Shown here: piece after piece, positions 9,987 through 18,516 of the stretch
How the letters are laid out: the number at the start of each line of letters is the position of its first letter
Position numbering within the stretch: the first letter of the stretch is position 1
Program-made: the position numbers and the translations under genes
DNA from: Saccharospirillaceae bacterium
Lineage (GTDB): Bacteria > Pseudomonadota > Gammaproteobacteria > Pseudomonadales > Oceanobacteraceae
Reading direction: 5' to 3'
DNA: 64,000 nt
Assembly (NCBI GenBank): GCA_021208685.1
Contig: JAJOJJ010000046.1
Coordinates: forward strand, 1-64,000
Notes under the pieces: model-generated
Seen by the model: only the letters and a program-made list of their open reading frames with translations
Told to the model about the DNA's origin: nothing
Database searches by the model: none

Positions 9987-10547
9987 ATGCTGGATTCATT
10001 GCTGAGCTATTCTGCCAGTCCGATGTGGCTGGTATTGGTGGTGATTGTTTCGACGTTCATGCTGGAAGACCTGGCCATTATTGGTGCTGGCATGCTGGCG
10101 GCCAGTGGCAAGCTGGCGCCGGAGGTCGCTTTTGCGGCAACCTGTACCGGTATGTTTATCGGCGATACGGCGTTGTATCTGTTTGGCCGGTTAGCCCATG
10201 TCTGGCCCTGGCTTGCTGAAAAATTCCGTCATGAATTAATTCAGCGTCAGGTCAGGCCTTTGCAACAGGCGCCCTGGCATCAGCTGGCGTTGATCCGCTG
10301 TATGCCGGGTCTGCGCACCTTTGGCTACATCGCCTGTGGATTGGCGCGGGTGCCGGGCTGGACCTTTACGATTGCGAATGTGGTGTCGATCGTGATCTGG
10401 GCCGCGATGATTTTTACCGTGGCTTTTGTGTTGGGTAAGCAGTATGCCGAAACCCTGCATGAATGGTTGTGGTTTGTGCTGCCGCTGGCATTGCTGGTGT
10501 TTATTCTTGGTCAGCGGCGTTTGCGCTCGCGGATGGAAGCGGCCTGA
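9987..10547 (+). CDS. DedA/VTT-domain inner-membrane protein
   Basis: A 186-residue polytopic protein of the DedA (SNARE-associated, VTT) family. E. coli members of this family are linked to membrane homeostasis and lipid-carrier flipping. The family features visible are EDLAIIGAGMLAASG near residue 27, the glycine- and acid-rich GMFIGDTALYLFGRL, and LIRCMPGLRTFGYIACG with the characteristic Arg and Pro-Gly. There are about four to five membrane segments. It is a single gene, divergent from purB. An 8-base-pair inverted repeat overlaps its stop (10545-10563) but has no T-run. The exact subfamily and substrate are unknown. Confidence 0.85.
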   Translation: MLDSLLSYSASPMWLVLVVIVSTFMLEDLAIIGAGMLAASGKLAPEVAFAATCTGMFIGDTALYLFGRLAHVWPWLAEKFRHELIQRQVRPLQQAPWHQLALIRCMPGLRTFGYIACGLARVPGWTFTIANVVSIVIWAAMIFTVAFVLGKQYAETLHEWLWFVLPLALLVFILGQRRLRSRMEAA

Positions 10548-10621
10548 GCGACGTTGTCGCTCAGATAGCGGTCTTTGTGCGGGCTGCTTGATGTTGGCCG
10601 GCACTGACTGGCGGGAAAGGC

Positions 10622-11458
10622 TCAGGCCTCGGCAATGGCACCTTTATTGACACCTTCAAAGGCCCGTACCCGGATGTGACTGCCCGGATGCTTCAGTTTA
10701 ATGGTGTCGGCCAGATGACGGGCGATGAATTCCACCGTGGTGTCGGTGTTCATCATGTAATTGCGGTGGGCGGGCAGGGATAGTTCAAACTCTCCCTGTT
10801 GTGCGCTGTAGCGGAACAACAGTTGTCCGTCCTGTTCGCTGATCAGGTCTTCTTCACTGCCCAGATAGATATCGGCCCAGCGTTGCGCCCACTGTTGTTC
10901 CAGGGTGCTGCTGCGCTGATCATTGAGCCAGATCTGAATGCGTGAGCGATGGCCGTGAGCAATGCGCTGGCAGTTGCCGTTGTGTTTTTTCAGGCCGTGG
11001 CTGTAGTGATAAAAAGCACCGTCAATGTCTTCTGCAATAAAGCTCAGGGTCAGTTGTTCTACGTTTACCGGGAAGTGGCTGCGCAGTTGCTCGCGGCACC
11101 AGTGGGCGACGCTGCTGGCATCAATCTGTACCGCATCGACCAGCGCAACGGCCTGACGCGGCGCACGCATTTCCAGCAGGTCGCCGTCTTCATAGCGCCA
11201 GCTGAGTTCAATGGTGTCGCCGCTGTTTTTCAGTGTCAGGGCAGGCGAATTCACCGGCACCAGCAGGCGGTGATCGAGCTCGTCGTCCAGCCAGTTGCGC
11301 AGTGTCTTTTTAACGATGCCGAAGTCACAGACCATGCCCTGTTCGTCGAGAGCACCATCCAGTACTGCGGATGCCCACCAGGTTTCACCCACCAGGCCGC
11401 GCCGGGCGTCCAGATAACTGAAATCAACATTGGTGAGTTGCTCTACGAATAACTGCAT
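10622..11458 (-). CDS. 6-carboxytetrahydropterin synthase-like protein (QueD/PTPS family), tandem arrangement
   Basis: At 278 residues this is about twice the length of a standard QueD (about 120). The first half keeps the CDFGIVKKTLRNWLDDELDH motif (residues 44-63), which is the DF...LDH part of PTPS enzymes, but lacks the HxH zinc site. The second half has the zinc ligands SHG (153-155), C163 and HGH (168-170), then TTVEF (240-244) and a glutamate at 268 like the substrate-binding Glu, but no second LDH motif. The two halves look like two degenerate copies that may form one composite active site. QueD feeds queuosine (preQ0) synthesis; whether this protein does so is not shown. AGAGGA precedes the ATG. 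No other pterin gene is nearby. Confidence 0.75.
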   Translation of the reverse strand: MQLFVEQLTNVDFSYLDARRGLVGETWWASAVLDGALDEQGMVCDFGIVKKTLRNWLDDELDHRLLVPVNSPALTLKNSGDTIELSWRYEDGDLLEMRAPRQAVALVDAVQIDASSVAHWCREQLRSHFPVNVEQLTLSFIAEDIDGAFYHYSHGLKKHNGNCQRIAHGHRSRIQIWLNDQRSSTLEQQWAQRWADIYLGSEEDLISEQDGQLLFRYSAQQGEFELSLPAHRNYMMNTDTTVEFIARHLADTIKLKHPGSHIRVRAFEGVNKGAIAEA

Positions 11459-11743
11459 GGTGTTCCTCTGTAAGGCAAGGCCTGAAATAGCCGCGCATTC
11501 TAGCGGAAAGCGGCCATCAGATCATAGCTCTGTGCACGATGAAGCGCCGCCATCGATTGCGCCGGAAAGGGATTGAACCTGTCTCAGCTGTCCGGGTCTA
11601 TGCCCGGTCTCGTGGATAATGCGTGGTACCGGAGATTGCTGAGCTATCACCGCTGGCAAAGCCTGTTATGATAGGCGGCATTTTTATATCTGAAGGAGGC
11701 GTGAGTTGCTGCGCTTCCTGTACTAACTGAGTGATTCTTTTGT

Positions 11744-14674
11744 ATGGCTATGCATAAACTTCTGACGGCTTCTCTGCTGTTTCCTGCGTTCGCAGGTCTG
11801 ATGTCCGGCTGCAGTGACAGTGGTTCTTCTTCCCCTTCAACGGTGTCGGTTTATGTGCAGGCCGGACAGGAGGATGTGAATCAGGCCATTGTTCGCTCAG
11901 TGTTGATTACGGAAGCAGGATTGCCGGATGAAGATGCTGAAGGGCGTCTGGTTCGTGCCGAGCATGTGACTGATGAAGAGGGCGTGGTTAAGGCTGTTAT
12001 TTCAACCGGTGAACTCCAGCTGTTTGAGCTGATTGGCCGTGCTGCCGACAGCGATACTGCAACAGCGGCAACGACGGCGCGCTGTCAGTGGGTTGCAGGT
12101 TGTGCTCAGGGGGCATTTGCCACCGGGATAGAGCAGACCCAGTCGCTGAGCTGGCGCTCGGTTGCTTACGATCTGAGCAAAAATGAGCGTATCCGCGTAA
12201 CCCCGCTGACCGATCTGGCCGCTCAGCTGGCGTTTGATTATGTTTACAACGAGAGTCCGGACAGCGGATCTGGCGCAGTTGCCGAGGTGGCGGCTGGTTG
12301 GGTCGAAACCGGTTATTACTCGGCGTTTTCGGTGGAGCAGGCTATCTCTCAGGTATCCAGAGTGTTCGGGATCAGCAATGTCCAGACCACGGAGCCTGCG
12401 GATCTGACTCAGATTCATGATTGGCGCAAGGCCGATGCGGCCGCCGCCGCCGACAGCATCCGTTATGGTGCCTTGCTGGCAGCCTGGGCGCATCTGGCTG
12501 AGGCCTATGGCAACGGCTTTAGCGCTGCTGTCGCTGCCGATTTCAGCGCTAATAAAGGTCAGATGATGCAGCAGGGCGGGGCTCAGACACTGACGCTGGC
12601 GACGCTTTACAGTGCGGCCATCACCAACCTGCAGGCCCTGACGGTTACGGATGCCAGGTTGCAGGGATACATCGCCGGTGTTATCTCCGGTTTGCAGGCT
12701 GAGATTGACCTTTTTACTGCGGATACTCTGACGGCCAAAACCCCTGATACCCTGCTGTCTCTCTTTGGTCAGAGCGATTATGACGATTTCGTACTGGGTA
12801 TTAAGCGCACCAAAGCCTTTGTCGGTGTGATGCGTAATTACAGCGAGACCTTTTTTGAGGATGGCTATAAAGCCGAGATTGATCAGTACGTTGATCTGCT
12901 GAAAAAAATCGGCGATGAACACGCCGCTAATCTGGATGCAATTATTGAGGCTTATCGCGAAACGGCAGAGCTGTATCAGCAAACCTTTCTGGCCGCTGCC
13001 AATGCTTGTGCTGATACCACAACCTATCCCTGGATCAGTCAGGGCAGTTGTACCTACAACAATCAGACGGGCGTTATGACGCTGAACAGTGGCAATATCA
13101 TCGTCAGTCAGGCAGTGGCTGATGTGAATACCACCGATGCTGATGATAAGCCGACTTCATCCAACGCCATTGATGTGCTGATTCGCGGTACTTACGAGCA
13201 GGGCGGGTTGCGTTTCGTCGTCGATAACGTTTACGAAGAGGATAATGCGGCGAACGATATCCTGTCGGCCTCTGGTGTGCGTGTGTATTACACCACCCCG
13301 GTGAGTGCTCTGGCGGATCCGGCGGGCAATGAAATTCTGGGCTACGAAATGCGCTGGTCCGATTTCTCGCTCTATGACAGTGGCCGTGTGGGAGGCGCAG
13401 AAGAAACCGAAGTCACCGGCAGCTACCGTATTTTTTTCCGCGGTGTTAAAGATCCGCAGGACAGCAGCAGCGAGCGCCGCTTCAATATTGATTCCGTGGT
13501 TCTGAATGGCCGCATCTCCGATAAGGTTGGCGACGATAATGACAAGGATGTGGATTATTCAACTCTCTATGTGGCGGCAACCAGTACGAATGCTGCTGAA
13601 TACTATCCAGAGCAGCGCTTTACCTCTTTTAATGGCTTTTTCAATCCCAATCCGGCCTTTGCCAAAGGGGATGTTGTCAATAGTCTGGTCAGCTATGTGA
13701 CCGGTGAACAGACGGTCGCCGGTCAGACTGTTCAGTATCTGGATTTCTATGTGCCGCTGGGTGATTCGCAGCGTTTCCGCTTTTATCCGACGGTTAAACG
13801 TGAAGACGTCAATGATGCCGACAATGATGACGACCGTACTGAACTGGTCAGTACCCATGATCTGGAAATATGTGATCTGACGGACAGCGGCAACGGCTGG
13901 GTGGTAAGTACCTGTCAGCCCAAGCAGCGTTTGTATGCTGAGCGTGATCTGCAATTGGCAATTAACGATCTGTGGGAAGCCGGTGTGTTCTCCCGGATTG
14001 AGATTCCGGGGCGTGGGGTTTATTTCGTTACCTGGCCGACAAAGCCTGCCGATGCCAACGGTTGTCTCACGCTGGCTGATCTGGCGTCAGCAGAGACCGC
14101 CATGAGCGGAACGCTGTATGATCCGATGGTCCTGGGGTTGAATGCTGTACGCATTACCAGTGAAGTACGTCTGGATGACCAGCCACGTACTTTGTTTGAT
14201 GTGTTGCTGAATGCGCCGACCCTGGACCGCTACAAACTTACCGCCGCCTTGTCGCATGATTATTCCGGCCTTACCAATGGTGATGTTTTTCTCGGGAACG
14301 GTTCTGCGCTTGATCGCATCGTGCTGAGTTTTGATACCGACTCGTCATTTAAAACCACTGGCAGTGTTGCGGTGTACAAGGATGGTGTGGCACTGACACT
14401 GGATGACGGCACCACAACGACGATTGACAGTGAACTGACGGCTTATCTGCAGCAGAGCTATAACCTGTCTCCGTTGCCGTACAAGTACATTAATGGCAGC
14501 GACGGCAAGTACGATCTGTGCGTACTGAGTAACAGCGCTGAAGTGACGGATAATACTTTGCCGGAAGATGCGGCATTCACTCTCAATTTCCGCGATGTGG
14601 TGTATGGCCGTATTCGTCAGGAGAATGGAATCTGGGTGATTCGTTACATTGATGGCAGTTGGGAAACCCTGTAA
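11744..14674 (+). CDS. Large lipoprotein of unknown function (976 residues)
   Basis: The N-terminus is a lipoprotein signal: a positive start, a hydrophobic core, then LMSGC with the lipidated Cys at residue 23, followed by a Ser-rich linker (SDSGSSSPSTVS). The next 400 or so residues look mostly helical and Ala-rich. The C-terminal half is rich in Asp, Thr and Tyr with beta-like character and acidic runs (KVGDDNDKDVDY, DVNDADNDDDRTE) that could bind calcium. I recognise no domain. The start could also be the ATG at 11750, and neither has a good ribosome site; a strong AAGGAGG lies 46 bases upstream. It is a single gene ended by a terminator at 14706. It is probably a surface or periplasmic lineage-specific protein. 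Confidence 0.8.
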   Translation: MAMHKLLTASLLFPAFAGLMSGCSDSGSSSPSTVSVYVQAGQEDVNQAIVRSVLITEAGLPDEDAEGRLVRAEHVTDEEGVVKAVISTGELQLFELIGRAADSDTATAATTARCQWVAGCAQGAFATGIEQTQSLSWRSVAYDLSKNERIRVTPLTDLAAQLAFDYVYNESPDSGSGAVAEVAAGWVETGYYSAFSVEQAISQVSRVFGISNVQTTEPADLTQIHDWRKADAAAAADSIRYGALLAAWAHLAEAYGNGFSAAVAADFSANKGQMMQQGGAQTLTLATLYSAAITNLQALTVTDARLQGYIAGVISGLQAEIDLFTADTLTAKTPDTLLSLFGQSDYDDFVLGIKRTKAFVGVMRNYSETFFEDGYKAEIDQYVDLLKKIGDEHAANLDAIIEAYRETAELYQQTFLAAANACADTTTYPWISQGSCTYNNQTGVMTLNSGNIIVSQAVADVNTTDADDKPTSSNAIDVLIRGTYEQGGLRFVVDNVYEEDNAANDILSASGVRVYYTTPVSALADPAGNEILGYEMRWSDFSLYDSGRVGGAEETEVTGSYRIFFRGVKDPQDSSSERRFNIDSVVLNGRISDKVGDDNDKDVDYSTLYVAATSTNAAEYYPEQRFTSFNGFFNPNPAFAKGDVVNSLVSYVTGEQTVAGQTVQYLDFYVPLGDSQRFRFYPTVKREDVNDADNDDDRTELVSTHDLEICDLTDSGNGWVVSTCQPKQRLYAERDLQLAINDLWEAGVFSRIEIPGRGVYFVTWPTKPADANGCLTLADLASAETAMSGTLYDPMVLGLNAVRITSEVRLDDQPRTLFDVLLNAPTLDRYKLTAALSHDYSGLTNGDVFLGNGSALDRIVLSFDTDSSFKTTGSVAVYKDGVALTLDDGTTTTIDSELTAYLQQSYNLSPLPYKYINGSDGKYDLCVLSNSAEVTDNTLPEDAAFTLNFRDVVYGRIRQENGIWVIRYIDGSWETL

Positions 14675-14705
14675 ATCAGCGGCAATTATTCAGTATTGCT
14701 CAGGT

Positions 14706-14735
14706 AAAAAAAGCGATCTCCGGGTCGCTTTTTTT
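14706..14735. terminator. Bidirectional terminator between the large lipoprotein and the Gate-domain gene
   Basis: AAAAAAGCGA and TCGCTTTTTT pair around an 8-base loop, giving an A-run and a T-run on opposite sides. It lies between two convergent genes and can serve both. Confidence 0.85.
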
Positions 14736-14757
14736 ATGCGCGGTGGTTCATGAAATG

Positions 14758-15702
14758 TCAGCTGAATAACCAATAATGCCCGGCGGTACGCAGTGCAATA
14801 CCGATCAGAGCGCCGAAGATGGCCGGGCGCGCGACCGCCGCTACGGGTTTGCCGGCAGCGATCAGGATCGCAACGCCTGCTACATCTAACGGACACAACA
14901 ATAAGCCGGCGAGCAGATTGATGTCCTGTGCGCTGAGCAGTCCAAGCTGAACTTGCTCCATGGCAATCCCCATCATGGCGGTGCCCCCGGCGATGTATTT
15001 GGTAATGGCCAGCAGCAGTGTCTGCTGCGGAAATCCTATGGTGCTGAGCAGGGGAGATAACAGGCTTTCCAGGGCCTCAATGGCTCCGGTCAGGCGAATC
15101 AGATTCACGGCCACCAGAGCAACCACCAGTAAAGGCAGTGCGCCCATCGCGATGTCCCAGGCATCACTGCCGGCACGGCGGATGACCTGCAACAGCTTAC
15201 CGTGGTCAGGGTCAGTTTGCGGCAGCAGTTCGGCCGATGGCGGGGCGCTTTCTTCCGCGCTCAGGCGGCGGCCAAACACGTAGTAAGTTGCGGCGGCGGC
15301 AATCAGGCCTGAAGGAATGGCCAGCAGCAGGGTGGTAGGGATATCGAGTCCGGCAGCGGCCATCGGAAACACCACATTGGCCTGCGCCAGTGCCAGAACC
15401 ATGGCCAGTGTCGCCGCAATATGGCGCGGTGATGAACCGTTGCGTGCCATGATGGCCAGGGTGGCGATCGGTGCGGCAAAACTCACCATTGACACCTGAA
15501 TCAGGGCAAATACGCCCAGTCCTGTCAGTCCGAACGGACGCAGCAATGGACTGACTGCGTTAACGATGCGGTGCAGTAATCCCCGTGCTTCCAGCCAGCG
15601 CATGATGCTGAGCATCACAATCATGATGGGCAGCAGAATAAACAGCGCCAGCTCAACGGCTGAACGGCCGGAGCTGAGAATGGTTGTGGCAATCTGGTCC
15701 AT
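14758..15702 (-). CDS. Nucleoside-recognition (Gate) domain membrane protein
   Basis: A 314-residue polytopic membrane protein with two Gate-like halves. The first has SMVSFAAPIATLAIMARNG and the second GGTAMMGIAMEQVQLG and LLLCPLDVAGVAILIAAG. The family includes spore-maturation-like proteins and the pore region of FeoB, and YjiG/YjiH-type proteins of unknown substrate. About eight hydrophobic segments are visible, with a cytoplasm-like hydrophilic linker near residues 150-175. A Fur-like palindrome lies 73 bases before the start codon, which hints at iron or metal control. The substrate is unknown, and the nucleoside name is historical. Confidence 0.75.
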   Translation of the reverse strand: MDQIATTILSSGRSAVELALFILLPIMIVMLSIMRWLEARGLLHRIVNAVSPLLRPFGLTGLGVFALIQVSMVSFAAPIATLAIMARNGSSPRHIAATLAMVLALAQANVVFPMAAAGLDIPTTLLLAIPSGLIAAAATYYVFGRRLSAEESAPPSAELLPQTDPDHGKLLQVIRRAGSDAWDIAMGALPLLVVALVAVNLIRLTGAIEALESLLSPLLSTIGFPQQTLLLAITKYIAGGTAMMGIAMEQVQLGLLSAQDINLLAGLLLCPLDVAGVAILIAAGKPVAAVARPAIFGALIGIALRTAGHYWLFS

Positions 15703-15774
15703 AAATCCGGTTCTTTGTGAAAATGCAGACGATAGCAGAGTCTGCGGTATCCGGCGTTGCTTACTTGGTCGGAT

Positions 15775-15789
15775 AGAGAATGATTCTCC
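15775..15789. promoter_or_regulatory. Fur-like box upstream of the Gate-domain gene
   Basis: AGAGAATGATTCTCC is a near-perfect 7-1-7 inverted repeat and matches 10 of 14 fixed positions of the Fur consensus TGATAAT-N-ATTATCA. It lies 73 bases upstream of the minus-strand gene starting at 15702, and more than 200 bases before glcB. I found no clear -10/-35 pair that it would cover. Confidence 0.4.
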
Positions 15790-15867
15790 ACGTTTTTATA
15801 CCGTTATCTATTTTGTAATTCGAAACATTTTGCGCTGTGGGTAATACGCAGGGTTATCAGAAGCGGG

Positions 15868-15897
15868 TTAGCAGTCGCCAGTTCGTTCCTGTATACT
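15868..15897 (+). promoter_or_regulatory. Possible sigma-70 promoter of glcB
   Basis: TTAGCA (15868-15873) is 18 bases from TATACT (15892-15897), followed by TCCGCG. The -10 is good and the -35 weak. The start codon lies about 100 bases further on. Confidence 0.4.
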
Positions 15898-16000
15898 TCC
15901 GCGTCTTAATTTGTGGCTGGCGATTGTCCGCAGTCGTTCAGTAGTGGTCAGAATGACCGGCAGCAGCCGGTTGTGATTGAATTTTTTTTGAGGCTTAACA

Positions 16001-18178
16001 ATGACTGGATACGTTCAGAAGGGTGGCTTGCAGGTTGCTCAGGCGCTGTACGACTTCGTAAATGAAAAAGCGATTCCGGGTACTGGTATCGATGCAGAGA
16101 CATTCTGGGCAGAGTTCGGCGTTCTGGCGAACGAACTGGCTCCGAAGAACAAAGCGCTGCTGGCCAAGCGTGATGACCTGCAGGCGAAAATCGATGCTTA
16201 CCATACTGAACGCAAAGGTCAGCCTCACAATGCCGCTGAATACAAAGCATTCCTGCAGGAGATCGGTTATCTGCTGCCTGAAGGTGCAGACTTTGAAGCA
16301 ACCACTGCTAATGTAGAGCCAGAAATTGGCCAGATGGCCGGTCCTCAGCTGGTTGTTCCGGTAATGAATGCACGTTTTGCCCTCAACGCTGCCAACGCCC
16401 GCTGGGGTTCTCTGTACGATGCGCTGTACGGCACCAACGTTATTTCTGAAGAAAACGGTGCGGAAAAAGGCACTGGCTACAACAAAGTACGTGGCGACAA
16501 GGTTATTGCTTACGCCCGTGCCTTTTTGAACGAAGCGGCACCTCTGCTCAGCGGCGACCACGTTGACAGCACCAGGTACGCGATCGAAGAAGGCAAGCTG
16601 GTTGTCACCCTGAAAGACGGCTCGACCACCACGCTGAAGAATGCAGCCCAGTTGACCGGTTACAACGGCGATGCCGCGGCTCCGACCGCTATCCTGCTGA
16701 AGAACAATGGTCTGCATTTCGAAATCCAGATTGATGCTACCACTCCGGTTGGTTCTACTGACGCTGCTGGCGTTAAAGACATCCTGATGGAATCGGCACT
16801 GACCACCATCATGGACTGTGAAGACTCTGTTGCTGCGGTTGATGCGGCTGACAAAGTCGTGACTTACGGCAACTGGCTGGGTCTGATGAAAGGTGACCTG
16901 GCAGAAGAAGTGACCAAGGGTGGCAAAACCTTTACCCGTACCATGAACGCTGACCGCGAGTACACCGGCCTGAACGGTGAAACCGTGAAGCTGAAAGGTC
17001 GCTCCATGCTGTTCATCCGTAACGTGGGTCACCTGATGACGAACCCGGCCATTCTGCTGGCCGATGGCAGCGAGATCCCGGAAGGCATCATGGATGGCAT
17101 GATCACCACGCTGATCGCGATTCATGACCTGAAAGGCAATGCTCCATTCCGCAACTCGACTGCGGGCTCTGTGAACATCGTTAAGCCAAAAATGCACGGT
17201 CCTGAAGAAGTGGCCTTTGCTAACGAACTGTTCGGTCGTGTTGAAGATGCTCTGGGTCTGCCACGCTTCACCATGAAAATGGGTATCATGGACGAAGAGC
17301 GTCGTACCACTGTTAACCTGAAAGAATGTATCCGTGCTGCGAAAGACCGTGTTGTATTCATCAACACCGGCTTCCTGGATCGCACCGGTGACGAAATCCA
17401 TACCTCTATGCTGGCCGGTGCTTTCGTACCTAAGTCTGTGATGAAGCAGCAGCTGTGGATCAACACCTACGAAAACTGGAACGTAGACACCGGTCTGGAA
17501 ACCGGCCTGCAGGGCCGTGCTCAGATTGGTAAAGGCATGTGGCCGATCCCGGATGAGATGGGCATGATGATGGATCAGAAGATCGGTCACCCTAAGGCCG
17601 GTGCCAACACCGCATGGGTTCCGTCCCCGACGGCAGCGACTCTGCACGCTATGCACTACCACAAAGTAGACGTATTTGCTGTTCAGAACGAACTGAAAAA
17701 CCGTGAGCACGCTTCTGTTGATGGCATTCTGACTATCCCGCTGATGACGGCTGAAGAAGCCGCTGCACTGACTCAGGAGCAGATTCAGAAAGAAATCGAC
17801 AACAACTGTCAGGGTATTCTGGGTTACGTTGTTCGCTGGATCGATCAGGGTGTTGGTTGCTCCAAAGTACCGGATATCAACAACGTAGGCCTGATGGAGG
17901 ACCGCGCAACGCTGCGTATTTCTTCCCAGCACGTGGCTAACTGGCTGGAGCACGGCATCTGCACCCGTGAGCAGGTCGAAGACAGTCTGAAGCGTATGGC
18001 TGCGATCGTAGATGGCCAGAACGCCGCTGATCCGCTGTACATCAACATGGCACCAGGCTTTGATGGGATTGCCTTCCAGGCCGCATCTGACCTGATTTTC
18101 AAAGGTAAAGAGCAGCCAAGTGGTTACACTGAGCCACTGCTGCACGCTTACCGCCTGAAGTTCAAAGCAGCTCAGTAA
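16001..18178 (+). CDS. glcB: Malate synthase G
   Basis: Condenses glyoxylate with acetyl-CoA to malate, the second step of the glyoxylate shunt and of glycolate use. The 725 residues match isoform G (E. coli 723), not the shorter isoform A. Visible signatures are [36 protein letters not shown] written here as [27 protein letters not shown] with the catalytic Arg, [22 protein letters not shown] and [20 protein letters not shown] precedes the ATG. No glcDEF or aceA genes are beside it, so it stands alone, with its own promoter and terminators. Confidence 0.98.
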   Translation: MTGYVQKGGLQVAQALYDFVNEKAIPGTGIDAETFWAEFGVLANELAPKNKALLAKRDDLQAKIDAYHTERKGQPHNAAEYKAFLQEIGYLLPEGADFEATTANVEPEIGQMAGPQLVVPVMNARFALNAANARWGSLYDALYGTNVISEENGAEKGTGYNKVRGDKVIAYARAFLNEAAPLLSGDHVDSTRYAIEEGKLVVTLKDGSTTTLKNAAQLTGYNGDAAAPTAILLKNNGLHFEIQIDATTPVGSTDAAGVKDILMESALTTIMDCEDSVAAVDAADKVVTYGNWLGLMKGDLAEEVTKGGKTFTRTMNADREYTGLNGETVKLKGRSMLFIRNVGHLMTNPAILLADGSEIPEGIMDGMITTLIAIHDLKGNAPFRNSTAGSVNIVKPKMHGPEEVAFANELFGRVEDALGLPRFTMKMGIMDEERRTTVNLKECIRAAKDRVVFINTGFLDRTGDEIHTSMLAGAFVPKSVMKQQLWINTYENWNVDTGLETGLQGRAQIGKGMWPIPDEMGMMMDQKIGHPKAGANTAWVPSPTAATLHAMHYHKVDVFAVQNELKNREHASVDGILTIPLMTAEEAAALTQEQIQKEIDNNCQGILGYVVRWIDQGVGCSKVPDINNVGLMEDRATLRISSQHVANWLEHGICTREQVEDSLKRMAAIVDGQNAADPLYINMAPGFDGIAFQAASDLIFKGKEQPSGYTEPLLHAYRLKFKAAQ

Positions 18179-18187
18179 TATGGGTGA

Positions 18188-18225
18188 AGGGCAATTCGCT
18201 GATGCGTATTGCCCTGATGCTTTTT
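18188..18225 (+). terminator. Hairpin after glcB, possible first terminator
   Basis: AGGGCAAT and ATTGCCCT form a perfect 8-base-pair stem with a 12-base loop. After GATGC comes a run of five T. The long loop and displaced T-run make it weaker than the next hairpin. Confidence 0.5.
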
Positions 18226-18276
18226 GACTTGGGCCTCTTTCATTGGATGGTCTGGGCAAGAGGCTGGTTTTATCCG

Positions 18277-18310
18277 TCCGGCAGTGGTTATCCGCTGCCG
18301 GATTTTTTTT
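18277..18310 (+). terminator. Rho-independent terminator of glcB
   Basis: TCCGGCAG and CTGCCGGA form an 8-base-pair stem around about ten bases and are followed directly by eight T, roughly 100 bases after the glcB stop. Confidence 0.85.
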
Positions 18311-18516
18311 GCCTGCTGTTTCAGTGTGCGTTTTTGCCTGTTGTGTCCCTGTTCCGGGAATGGAGTGGTTTGCGGTGTTCGCTGAGAGTGGGGTGTGTTG
18401 ATCTGTTGCGCTTACGTCGGCGTAAGCTTGTGGGGATGGGGAGCGATTTCAGCGAGCCTCAGAGGTATCGGAATACTGCCCAGGTTCTGGGCAGTGTCAG
18501 GATTCCAGTAACAGAA

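Larger units (their letters stand above)
18179..18516. other. 338-base gap between glcB and the hydrolase-PilZ gene
   Basis: It contains two hairpins (18188-18215 and 18277-18310) acting on glcB. The rest is GC-rich sequence without a supported gene. A plus-strand open frame runs through it into the antisense of the hydrolase gene, but it has no family resemblance and I treat it as chance. Confidence 0.6.

Noticed and set aside
15995-18259. Long minus-strand open frame of about 754 codons opposite glcB
   Set aside because: It is the antisense of malate synthase G. The translation is His/Arg/Gln-rich without domain signs, as expected from high-bias codon use on the other strand.
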